Origin: Nitrososphaerales archaeon TH5894
Lineage (GTDB): Archaea; Thermoproteota; Nitrososphaeria; Nitrososphaerales; Nitrososphaeraceae
DNA length: 12,823 nt
Assembly: GCA_014523485.1 (NCBI GenBank)
Contig: JAATVK010000104.1
Span: 1 to 12,823, forward strand
Direction: 5' to 3'
The notes below the pieces were generated by a model, which was not told the DNA's origin, did not search any database, and saw nothing but the letters and a program-made list of their open reading frames with translations. Both the position numbers and the translations under genes were made by a program. Numbering within the stretch: the stretch's first letter is position 1; each line of letters begins with the position of its first letter. Below, one piece after another: positions 1-6,264 of the stretch.

Positions 1-346
1 AACCTCCTACTCCACCACCACCAACAAATCCGCCAATACCAAAACCTACAGAAGGGTTAGTATTAGAGTTAGGGTCTGCAATACCGCCAGTAGGATTCTT
101 AAGTAACTTTCCTTTATCAATTGCGGATTTTATTTCTAATATGACCTTGATAGCTAGAAAATTCATTGCAGAACTCGCAATTAGATATTTTCCAATGCTT
201 GAGAAATATTCTTTCTCATTCATTTTACCTTGTTTATAACGTTGTGTAGAATCAATAAGTGTTTCATACGCATTTTGAGTATCAGTAATTAATTGTTTTA
301 ATTTTTCAGTCAATCCACCGAGCGTATCAACCCCAAAAGAGGACAT
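1..346 (-). CDS. Unrecognised protein with Gly-rich tail, 3' end beyond left edge (partial)
   Basis: An open frame on the minus strand starts with ATG at 346-344 and stays open to the edge, giving 115 residues without a stop. The protein starts MSSFGVDTLGGLTEKLKQL. Residues 1-75 look helical and amphipathic (TEKLKQLITD, YETLIDSTQRYKQGK, YLIASSAMNFLAIKVILEIKSA). After about residue 85 it becomes low-complexity, Asn/Pro/Thr and then Gly-rich (GFGIGGFVGGGG). No signal peptide is seen; the segment around residues 52-72 is hydrophobic but broken by charges. A TATA-like box at 371-379 lies about 29 nt upstream of the ATG, which supports this start and a leaderless message. I do not recognise the family; the helical part suggests a soluble or membrane-peripheral protein with a flexible glycine tail. 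Confidence is in the gene being real, not in a function. Confidence 0.75.
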   Translation of the reverse strand, partial: MSSFGVDTLGGLTEKLKQLITDTQNAYETLIDSTQRYKQGKMNEKEYFSSIGKYLIASSAMNFLAIKVILEIKSAIDKGKLLKNPTGGIADPNSNTNPSVGFGIGGFVGGGGVGG

Positions 347-370
347 TATATAAAATACTGTTAGTTTGGG

Positions 371-379
371 TTTAATAAA
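371..379 (-). promoter_or_regulatory. TATA-like box for the 346-1 gene
   Basis: On the minus strand the sequence reads TTTATTAAA, centred about 29 nt upstream of the ATG at 346. This spacing fits an archaeal TATA box with transcription starting at or within a few bases of the start codon. Confidence 0.45.
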
Positions 380-890
380 GTTTGAAAAAGATATATGAAA
401 AATAAATATTATATCTTAAGCAAGATAGATTCAAAATAAATTTCAGTATTCTCAATTTAAACATTCGTTAATGTTAAAAGATAAACATAGAATAGAGGAT
501 TTTCTTTTTTAATTTGACGATACCACTTTTTTCTAGAATAATGGGAGCATTTTGAGATACTATATATAATTCTCGTCTCATGTGGATAGCTTTTTTCAGC
601 TGCATATTTGATTATTAACATCAATCTATTTGTAGTTTTTATTATTGATCGGGTTATTGTATTTTTAAATGGTTACAAATGGGGAATTTTATTATCAGAT
701 ATACAATTATGTAGGCTTAGTTGATTTACTATGTGAGGAGATTATAGTTTTGGATTGATAGTTTTTTAGTCCAACCAATGTATTACTTTCATTTATACTA
801 TTCTTATGTCATAGAGAATAATTTAATTAATTAAACAAAAAGAAATCAAATATAAGATAAATTATTAGCATTAGATATCCTATAGTTAAA

Positions 891-904
891 TGTCAGTCAT
901 GACA
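891..904. promoter_or_regulatory. Palindrome in promoter of first RHH gene, possible operator
   Basis: TGTCA-GTCA-TGACA is an inverted repeat lying 20-33 nt upstream of the ATG at 924. It sits directly after a TATA-like stretch (TATAGTTAAA, 881-890) and before the expected transcription start. RHH regulators commonly bind such short inverted half-sites and repress their own genes. Autoregulation is an inference; only the palindrome and its position are seen. Confidence 0.35.
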
Positions 905-923
905 AAGTATATTTGATTAGATT

Positions 924-1454
924 ATGAATGTTGACTCTAAAAGAACCAAACCTCTAACTTTCCGAATAGAGACCAAAATATTAGAAAAAATTAGGGAAGA
1001 AGGAGGAAATAATCAAATAAGTGTCAGTAATTTTATTAATAAAATTTTAAAAAGATATGTTGAATGGGATTCATATGAGCCCAAAGTAGGCATGATACCC
1101 ATTCCAAAGTTATTGGTTGAGAAGCTTTTTGAAAAAAGAAGTAAACAAGAAATTATTGATTTAGCCATTAATGTAGGAAAAAATGAATTGGAAGACATAT
1201 TATTGTTTATGAACAAAAAAATAGATTGGATTTTGTTTTTGAATTGGTTCGAGACGAGACTACAAGATTCTTCTATTGAAATTGTGCATACAATAGAAGA
1301 AAATAAACATACATTTATAATGAAGCACGGAATGGGAGAAAATTGGTCTCTTTATCATAAAACTATTTTTGAGTTAATATCCAATGAGAATTCTAAAAAT
1401 CCTGTAGAAATAAAATATAATAGTAGAATCATCTCAATTGAATTTTGTGAATAA
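924..1454 (+). CDS. Ribbon-helix-helix two-domain protein, paralogue 1
   Basis: A 176-residue soluble protein, probably a DNA-binding regulator. Residues 8-48 fit the RHH (Arc/CopG-like) pattern: a short beta strand (LTFRIE, 11-16), helix A (about 17-28), a turn, and helix B starting at ISVSN and running through INKILKRYVEW. RHH proteins act as dimers whose paired strands enter the DNA major groove. Residues about 60-176 form a second domain with a conserved KHGMGENWSLYHK motif near 133-145 and an alternating hydrophobic end (VEIKYNSRIISIEF), suggesting an alpha/beta ligand or oligomerisation domain that I cannot name. A paralogue follows 75 nt downstream on the same strand. Codons 38-58 and two bases of 59 (1035-1099) are identical in DNA to the paralogue. 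No Shine-Dalgarno site is seen. The fold of the first domain is fairly secure; regulated targets are unknown. Confidence 0.8.
   Translation: MNVDSKRTKPLTFRIETKILEKIREEGGNNQISVSNFINKILKRYVEWDSYEPKVGMIPIPKLLVEKLFEKRSKQEIIDLAINVGKNELEDILLFMNKKIDWILFLNWFETRLQDSSIEIVHTIEENKHTFIMKHGMGENWSLYHKTIFELISNENSKNPVEIKYNSRIISIEFCE
1035..1099 (+). repeat. 65-bp exact direct repeat, copy 1 (inside RHH paralogue 1)
   Basis: Every base matches 1656-1720 in the second paralogue, in the same reading frame. It encodes RHH helix B and the linker (INKILKRYVEW then DSYEPKVGMIP). Bases just outside differ (T versus G before, C versus T after). Confidence 0.95.
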
Positions 1455-1499
1455 TTAGAATTTTAATAGAAATTGTTTATGACATCAATAAAGACAAAA

Positions 1500-1511
1500 A
1501 TTTATCTTTAA
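1500..1511 (+). promoter_or_regulatory. TATA-like box for second RHH gene
   Basis: The stretch ATTTATCTTTAA is centred about 25-27 nt upstream of the ATG at 1530. This suggests that the second paralogue has its own leaderless transcript in addition to any read-through from the first. Confidence 0.45.
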
Positions 1512-1529
1512 AATCGAAATATTACAAAC

Positions 1530-2075
1530 ATGGCTGAACATAATGCTCAACAAGACAAAAGAAAGACAAGTAATTTTACATTAAGAATAGATGAAGATAT
1601 TATAAAATTATTACAAAATGAATCCCAACTTCAAGATATAAGTCTAAATACTTTGATTAATAAAATTTTAAAAAGATATGTTGAATGGGATTCATATGAG
1701 CCCAAAGTAGGCATGATACCTATGGCTAAACCAGTTATAACAACTCTGTTTAATATGATGAGTGAAGAAGAAGTATCAGATTTAGTTTTAAATTTTGGCA
1801 AAAATGTAGTCCAGGATATAGCTTATTTTATGAAAATGAAGTCAGATCCAAATTCATTTTTAACATGGTTTGAGATTAGGATGAGAAGGTCTTTTGTAGA
1901 ATTTAATCATCTTCAAGAAGATGACAATAATATATATATCTTAAAACATGATTTGGGATATAATTGGTCTTTATACCACAAGAAAATCTTAGAAAAAATT
2001 TTTAATGAAGTTTTTAATAAACCTGTTAAAATAGCAATATCTAATTTTATGCTTACAATTCAATTTGATAGATAA
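1530..2075 (+). CDS. Ribbon-helix-helix two-domain protein, paralogue 2
   Basis: A 181-residue soluble protein, paralogous to the gene ending at 1454. The RHH region is clearer here: strand FTLRIDE (16-22), helix A (DIIKLLQNESQLQ, 23-35), and helix B beginning ISLNTLINKILKRYVEW. The SLNTL start of helix B is typical of CopG-like RHH proteins. The C-terminal domain carries KHDLGYNWSLYHK (about 138-150) and ends PVKIAISNFMLTIQF. By eye, the region after the repeat is about 41% identical to paralogue 1 (48 of 117 positions), and the region before it about 26%. Residues 43-63 and part of codon 64 are identical in DNA. It is probably a DNA-binding regulator, either homodimeric or mixed with its neighbour; the target is unknown. 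It has its own TATA-like box, so the pair need not be an operon. Confidence 0.82.
   Translation: MAEHNAQQDKRKTSNFTLRIDEDIIKLLQNESQLQDISLNTLINKILKRYVEWDSYEPKVGMIPMAKPVITTLFNMMSEEEVSDLVLNFGKNVVQDIAYFMKMKSDPNSFLTWFEIRMRRSFVEFNHLQEDDNNIYILKHDLGYNWSLYHKKILEKIFNEVFNKPVKIAISNFMLTIQFDR
1656..1720 (+). repeat. 65-bp exact direct repeat, copy 2 (inside RHH paralogue 2)
   Basis: Identical to 1035-1099 including all synonymous positions (for example TTA, AGA, TCA, CCC, GTA and GGC codons). The shared NWSLYHK motif in the same two genes uses different codons, so the identity here is not just a result of codon preference. Confidence 0.95.
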
Positions 2076-2451
2076 ATTTCAATAAATATCTTCAAGTTAT
2101 TCATTAGAAAATTTATTCTTCCTCCAAAATTTCTAAAATTTAATAACTATTACTTTTATATTACATTTATTTTTATTTTATTCATTGACATAAAATATAA
2201 ATTAATAAGTTCTTAATTGTTATCCTTAAAATGAAATCATCATTTTAATATGAAGGTTTTTAAAAAGTCATAAAAAGTCTAAATTTATAAATAGGATAAG
2301 AACATTATCTTGGTTAGTCTAAATTATTGGATCCCCAACTTGACTAATAGATAGAACAGTTAAAATTATGTTTCTAAAAGCTGATATGAATCTCTATTAT
2401 AATTAATTTTCTTGAATTATATAATACCATGTTATCTAAACAAATTAAGAT
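2076..2451. other. Intergenic gap between convergent genes (376 bp)
   Basis: This gap lies between the convergent ends of the second RHH gene and the 2452-3141 gene, so neither needs a promoter here. It nevertheless contains a good TATA-like box (TTTATAAATA, 2284-2293) followed at the expected start distance by a nested inverted repeat (2314-2347). The rest is AT-rich with no recognisable gene. Confidence 0.5.
2314..2347 (+). ncRNA. Possible small transcript beginning with nested hairpin
   Basis: TTAGTC (2314-2319) pairs with GACTAA (2342-2347), with an extra G-U pair at 2313/2348 on the plus strand. Inside, TTGG (2327-2330) pairs with CCAA (2335-2338) around an ATCC loop. The TATA-like box at 2284-2293 is centred about 26 nt before the first stem base. 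The stems are short, so this is a weak candidate; the 3' end is not defined. Confidence 0.2.
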
Positions 2452-3141
2452 TTAAGAATAACTTAATCCATTATTACATAACCCGGAACTAATAGTATAA
2501 CATATACAGTTATTATTTAATCTAACATTTTGAAATGTAATAGGATATTCATTCCTATAACCATCTTTATTGGAGATTAATACATTATGAGGGAAAAATG
2601 TAATTGACTCTGAATCATTTTTATCTATTAAGCCGAACATAAGTTGAGAAATCTCTGTTTGATATCTTATCGGATAACTAAAATGGCCAGTCTTATTCCA
2701 CCATTCAATTCCTGTAAATTGATTTAAGATTTTATAATCAAAATTTGTACCTTTAATATTAAGATTAAATGTTTCTGATTTATTTATCGTTTGATCTGTT
2801 AATATAAAATTTATTTGGTAATTTTTTTGGTCTAGATGAATTATACGTTGATAAGAATGATAAGTTACAGGTAGGATATTCTTAAATCTATATCTATTTA
2901 TACCCAAAAAAATTGCCTCAAAATAGTTTTGATTATCAAACTGACATATAAGATTTAATTCGACTGAAAAATTTTGACTATTAAATAGTTCTAGCAAATA
3001 TAGCATCCAAGATTTATTAGGTATTTGATTTCCTAAATCTTTTTCTAGTTTTATTATATCAGATATAGCTACAACATTTATTGGAAAATATAATTTACCA
3101 TTATTAATCACCCTACAAAATGATCCTACCCAATAATGCAA
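2452..3141 (-). CDS. Unrecognised 229-residue protein with TTG start
   Basis: I do not recognise this family. The open frame begins with TTG at 3141-3139. Going upstream in frame there is no ATG before the stop at 3207-3205, and the first internal Met is residue 46, so TTG is the likely start; a GTG at residue 11 is an alternative. The product looks soluble and mostly beta: repeated alternating hydrophobic strands (SVELNLICQF, YFEAIFLGINRYRF, YQINFILTDQT, TFNLNIKG), an aromatic cluster IEWWNKTGHFSYPIRY near residue 160, and Cys residues near the end (NNNCICYT, GLCNNG). There is no signal peptide or membrane segment. It lies upstream-to-downstream of the 94-residue minus gene (3311-3595), with 169 nt between, and could be cotranscribed with it. 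A TATA-like stretch around 3163-3172 would also fit a separate start. Confidence 0.65.
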   Translation of the reverse strand: MHYWVGSFCRVINNGKLYFPINVVAISDIIKLEKDLGNQIPNKSWMLYLLELFNSQNFSVELNLICQFDNQNYFEAIFLGINRYRFKNILPVTYHSYQRIIHLDQKNYQINFILTDQTINKSETFNLNIKGTNFDYKILNQFTGIEWWNKTGHFSYPIRYQTEISQLMFGLIDKNDSESITFFPHNVLISNKDGYRNEYPITFQNVRLNNNCICYTISSGLCNNGLSYS

Positions 3142-3310
3142 TAATATTATACTTTGACTATAATTAATTAATATATCTTTGTAAGATTTAAAATATGTAT
3201 ATAATTAATATGTGAAATACAAATTATAATAATATCATATATAAATAGGATTATAACATTATAGAGAAAAAATGATAAAAATATGTTAATGTGGGAAAGC
3301 AAAAATAATA

Positions 3311-3595
3311 CTAATCAATCTCTTCAATATCATTACTGAAAAAATAACACGTTGTATATTCTGAATTTCGATTTTCAAATCTATATATCCGGCAATCTGA
3401 AATTTCATAAGATTTTGAATTCTGAACATTCAACAATAATTGATATTGAGGAATTTCAGAAATAGATTCATTTATTTTTCTTGTTATTTCTATAAGGATC
3501 GGATCGGATGATGAGGTAAGAAAATGTCCTTCGTATCTGGCAGTTTTACCAGGAAAAAAGAAAAAATCTTGAACATTCAAAATCCTATTTACCAT
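3311..3595 (-). CDS. Unrecognised 94-residue protein
   Basis: A small soluble protein starting MVNRILNVQDFFFFPGKTARYE. It appears to have a strand-rich start, a middle helix (PILIEITRKINESIS) and a strand-rich end with two Cys (SDCRIYRF, TTCYFF), finishing with an acidic tail. No known motif was recognised. The start is supported by a clear TATA-like box centred about 27 nt upstream (3618-3626). The following minus gene (2452-3141) is 169 nt away. The gene is likely real because of promoter placement and a normal amino acid composition, but a function cannot be assigned. Confidence 0.6.
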   Translation of the reverse strand: MVNRILNVQDFFFFPGKTARYEGHFLTSSSDPILIEITRKINESISEIPQYQLLLNVQNSKSYEISDCRIYRFENRNSEYTTCYFFSNDIEEID

Positions 3596-3617
3596 AAAAA
3601 AATTAAGTAATCTTACT

Positions 3618-3626
3618 TATTTAAAT
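3618..3626 (-). promoter_or_regulatory. TATA-like box for the 3595-3311 gene
   Basis: The minus strand reads ATTTAAATA centred about 27 nt before the ATG at 3595, ideal spacing for a leaderless archaeal transcript. Confidence 0.55.
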
Positions 3627-3700
3627 CATAACAAAAAAATCCATCATTTATTTAAAGTATAATTTTTATACCGATCTCTAACTATTAGATAAATTATTAG

Positions 3701-3756
3701 GTTTTGTTGGTTCATCAGGTGTTTAAAACCTATGCAGAACTATCTTCCAACAAAAT
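3701..3756 (+). ncRNA. Possible small structured RNA
   Basis: TTTTGTTGG (3702-3710) is perfectly complementary to CCAACAAAA (3747-3755), and G3701 can wobble-pair with T3756 on the plus strand. Inside the 36-nt loop, AGGT (3717-3720) pairs with ACCT (3728-3731). A TATA-like stretch (ATTTTTATA, about 3662-3670) is centred some 35 nt before the stem, so a transcript could start at about 3694. An operator or an old mobile-element end is also possible. No known RNA family was recognised. Confidence 0.25.
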
Positions 3757-3989
3757 GATTAATAAAGCATAATTTTTCCATTTAGTAACCAAATCATCCA
3801 AATTTATACTGATGTTTTCATTGTTAGTATAATATTAATTAATTTACAAATATAATTATTTTATTAATTTTTTTACATTAATTTATTTAATAACTTTATT
3901 ATTCAATTTAATATAGAGAGAAAATAGAGAAGAATTAAAATTTTATTTTACTATTCATTTTATATATAATAAATTTTTTAAAAGTATTA

Positions 3990-4000
3990 ATAAATATAAA
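3990..4000 (+). promoter_or_regulatory. TATA-like box for the subtilase gene
   Basis: ATAAATATAAA ends 26 nt before the ATG at 4026 and only 8 nt before the upstream TTG at 4008. The spacing favours the ATG as the real start. Confidence 0.5.
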
Positions 4001-4025
4001 CTTAAATTTGTCTATTAATTGCAAA

Positions 4026-5342
4026 ATGAATCTTCAGTTTAATTTTAGAGGGAGCTTTTTAGTAATGATTACTGTATGTGGAATCTTTTTAGTTATTCCT
4101 CTCTTCGAAAATACACATGCAGAAGATAATTTTGAGAAGCAATTCCTTTTTAATTATTTTTATAATAATCAAAATATAATTCCTAATCAATTTATTATAT
4201 ATCTTCAAGATAATAAAGAAGGAAGTAATTCAATAGATCCAGTTGAATTTTATAATTCTGAATTGAAAGATACAGGAACTGAATTATTATACGTCTACTA
4301 TAATGTAGTAAAAGGATTAGCAATAAAGATTCCTAATGAAAAAATTTTAGAACAATTGAAAAATAATCCATTGGTAGCATATATTGGAAATGATAGGAAA
4401 ATATCAGCTTTTATAGATACACATACAGAAACTCAAATTATACCAGAAAGTGTAGATAGAGTAGATGGTGAAAGTTTAAACAATATTAACCCGAATTTTG
4501 TTGATGCAGATATAGCGATTTTAGACACTGGAATAGATTTAGATCATGCTGATCTAAATGTATTTCATGAAAGATCATTTATTCCAGGAACAATTAATGC
4601 GGATGATGACCACGGTCACGGTACGCATCTCGCAGGAGTTGCAGCTGCTAAAGATAATTCCTTTGGCATTGTTGGTATTGCTCCTGGAGCTAGATTATGG
4701 GCTATTAAAGTACTTGAAAGCTCAGGAATGGGAGAAATTTCTACTCTAATAAAAGGACTTGACTACATTAATCAAAATCAAAATCAAGTTGACGTTGCAG
4801 TTTTAAGTTTAGGTTGTGAGTGTAAATCAGGTGCATTAGATATTGCAATACATAATTCAATAAAAGCGGGTATTACCATTGTAGTTGCTGCAGGTAATGA
4901 AGGAAAAGATGCAGGAACTTTTACACCAGCGAATAATCCTGAAGTAATAACGGTATCTGCAATAGCCGATACTGATGGAAAATGTGGAGGTAATGGACCA
5001 TCAACTCCCTATGGTGCTGATGACATGCTGGCAAGTTTTAGTAATTATGGTGATGTCGTAGATATATCAGCCCCTGGTGTAGATATATATTCTACTTTTA
5101 AATCTAATTCATATACAAAATTAACTGGTACAAGTATGGCCGCTCCTCATGTTGCTGGAGCAGCAGCATTGTACATAAGTTTACATCCAGAAGCTTCTCC
5201 AAATGATGTCAAAGGTTATCTTATAACTTCAGGCACAGATCTTTTGGATTTGTGTAATGGTAATGGTCACGGTTATTTTGCTGGAGATAAAGATAATTTT
5301 CATGAACCTCTGTTATATATAGGCACAAATAAAATTAATTGA
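4026..5342 (+). CDS. Secreted subtilisin-family (S8) serine protease
   Basis: A 438-residue protease, numbered from the ATG at 4026; the frame extends six codons further to a TTG at 4008, but the TATA spacing and signal peptide favour the ATG. It has a hydrophobic signal peptide (about 10-32, ending near THA), then an I9-like propeptide (about 54-128, QFIIYLQD ... VAYIGNDRKISA). The catalytic domain carries Asp167 in ILDTGID, His198 in HGHGTH, the oxyanion Asn291 in VAAGNEG, and Ser370 in GTSMAAPHVAG. All key residues are present, so it should be an active endopeptidase outside the cytoplasm after propeptide removal. Mature Cys residues at about 264, 266, 320 and 410 could form disulfides. 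There is no C-terminal anchor or repeat domain, so it may be released. It is convergent, 20 nt apart, with a small Cys-rich secreted protein. Confidence 0.93.
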   Translation: MNLQFNFRGSFLVMITVCGIFLVIPLFENTHAEDNFEKQFLFNYFYNNQNIIPNQFIIYLQDNKEGSNSIDPVEFYNSELKDTGTELLYVYYNVVKGLAIKIPNEKILEQLKNNPLVAYIGNDRKISAFIDTHTETQIIPESVDRVDGESLNNINPNFVDADIAILDTGIDLDHADLNVFHERSFIPGTINADDDHGHGTHLAGVAAAKDNSFGIVGIAPGARLWAIKVLESSGMGEISTLIKGLDYINQNQNQVDVAVLSLGCECKSGALDIAIHNSIKAGITIVVAAGNEGKDAGTFTPANNPEVITVSAIADTDGKCGGNGPSTPYGADDMLASFSNYGDVVDISAPGVDIYSTFKSNSYTKLTGTSMAAPHVAGAAALYISLHPEASPNDVKGYLITSGTDLLDLCNGNGHGYFAGDKDNFHEPLLYIGTNKIN

Positions 5343-5362
5343 TTTAATATTTTAAAGCATTA

Positions 5363-5614
5363 TTAAACTGGAGGAAGAGATTCGGGGCATACCTGGATAC
5401 ATACCTTTTCACTTGGACACTTGGGCATTACACATGTTTCTGAAGAAGAGTTTTTGGGTTCTGTTTTATTGATCATAGTTATACTAGTTTCATTAAAAGA
5501 TGTATGATTATTATTTACTTCAGCTGTAATATCCAAGGAAGTGATTACCATTATACTAATAATAAATAAAATTATAATAATATAACCCAAATGCACATGC
5601 ATACAATAAAACAT
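5363..5614 (-). CDS. Small Cys-rich secreted or membrane-anchored protein
   Basis: An 83-residue protein. A hydrophobic segment (about residues 9-26, GYIIIILFIISIMVITSL) is either a signal peptide or a single membrane anchor. It is followed by an Asn/Ser/Thr-rich linker with possible N-glycosylation sites (NHTS, NETS, NKTE, NSSS), then a short Cys-rich end with the spacing C-x4-C-x5-C-x3-C and a Pro-rich tail (PESLPPV). The tail probably lies outside the cell, with two disulfides or a metal site. The ATG at 5614 is the longest start; Met5 (5602) is an alternative that would sit about 30 nt from the A/T box at 5627-5637. It ends 20 nt from the convergent subtilase gene. Its family is not recognised. 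A role with the protease (inhibitor, partner) is only a guess from position. Confidence 0.6.
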   Translation of the reverse strand: MFYCMHVHLGYIIIILFIISIMVITSLDITAEVNNNHTSFNETSITMINKTEPKNSSSETCVMPKCPSEKVCIQVCPESLPPV

Positions 5615-6127
5615 GTTATATTTAAAAATTTATTTAACTTATTATAATTATAAATTTTTCATAACATTTGAAATTTGTTCAATTCAATATACAGTAAAGT
5701 TAAATCAAAATAGAAATTCTGAATTGTTATTTATATATAAATCATTAAATATATTATATCGTGATATAGTACATCGTATCGAACCATTCTCATCTTACAT
5801 ATTGAACAAACAACAATCAAAATATGTAATCAGCACAATCATTGAATCGCATCCTAATGTAGTTTGATTTCATTATATTGCCCATCTAAAAGTCAATTAA
5901 TATTACAGTCTTGCAACCCATTTACTTATTACAATATAAAAACAATAGGTGAGTTATAGAATATTTATAGATATGGTTAAATACTATTATATTGAAAAAA
6001 TAATTTTTTATTCTAACTATATATATGCAAAGACACATATACATTGAATACTCACAGAATCAATATAACATATACACTAAAATACTCTATCAATAAGTAA
6101 AACTACTAAGAAATACATTAATTTATC

Positions 6128-6149
6128 TATTGGTACGGAATTACCAATA
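6128..6149. repeat. Inverted repeat upstream of htrA
   Basis: TATTGGTA (6128-6135) and TACCAATA (6142-6149) are exact inverted copies around CGGAAT, 115 nt before the htrA start. It could be an operator or an RNA hairpin. The core TGGTA...TACCA recurs 63 nt after the htrA stop. Confidence 0.6.
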
Positions 6150-6228
6150 ACCTTTAGCATCAAGAACAGTAAAATATCAAGTCGAATTATGACAATATAG
6201 ATTTTCTAATAGAATATTACAAGATTGA

Positions 6229-6240
6229 TTAAATTAATAT
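6229..6240 (+). promoter_or_regulatory. TATA-like box for htrA
   Basis: TTAAATTAATAT is centred about 30 nt upstream of the ATG at 6265. The region between is A/T-rich, and no Shine-Dalgarno site precedes the start, consistent with a short or absent leader. Confidence 0.4.
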
Positions 6241-6264
6241 TACACTTGATTAATTAAATAGTAA

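Larger units (their letters stand above)
347..923. other. Intergenic gap between divergent genes (577 bp)
   Basis: This gap separates the minus gene starting at 346 from the plus RHH gene starting at 924. It holds a TATA-like box for the left gene (371-379) and a palindrome before the right gene (891-904). It also holds a short hairpin at 750-774 (TTGGATT paired with AGTCCAA, one G-U wobble, 11-nt loop). Base composition rises to about 30-35% G+C around 541-600 and 721-780. A 29-codon open frame at 669-758 reads like protein (MVTNGEFYYQIYNYVGL...) but has no convincing promoter. No RNA gene or mobile element was recognised. Confidence 0.5.
3596..4025. other. Intergenic gap between divergent genes (430 bp)
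   Basis: The gap holds the promoters of the 94-residue gene (left) and the subtilase (right). Its middle (about 3661-3760, near 27% G+C, versus nearly pure A/T on the right) contains a 10-bp stem with an inner hairpin. The stretch 3830-4000 is almost all A/T with no further structure seen. Confidence 0.5.
5615..6264. other. Intergenic gap upstream of htrA (650 bp)
   Basis: This gap holds the promoter of the small Cys-rich gene (left) and of htrA (right). A weak 84-codon frame at 5613-5867 is not accepted as a gene. An 8-bp inverted repeat lies at 6128-6149. The remainder is AT-rich without recognised RNA genes or mobile elements. Confidence 0.5.

Noticed and set aside
669-758. 29-codon plus-strand open frame (MVTNGEFYYQIYNYVGL...)
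   Set aside because: Composition is protein-like, but it is very short, a stop precedes it directly, and no TATA-like box is at the expected distance.
3506-3513. ATGATGA on the plus strand as a possible C box of a C/D guide RNA
   Set aside because: It is inside the 94-residue gene and no CTGA D box follows at a suitable distance.
4008-4025. TTG start giving a six-residue longer subtilase
   Set aside because: The TATA-like box would be only about 13 nt away, too close for transcription to include this codon, while the ATG at 4026 has proper spacing and directly precedes the signal peptide.
5613-5867. 84-codon plus-strand open frame overlapping the start of the small Cys-rich gene
   Set aside because: Its ATG lies inside the same CATG as the start of the opposite gene, the first half is Tyr/Ile/Phe/Asn-rich as expected from random AT-rich DNA, and it has no motif. 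The last 30 residues look slightly more protein-like, so a relic cannot be fully excluded.
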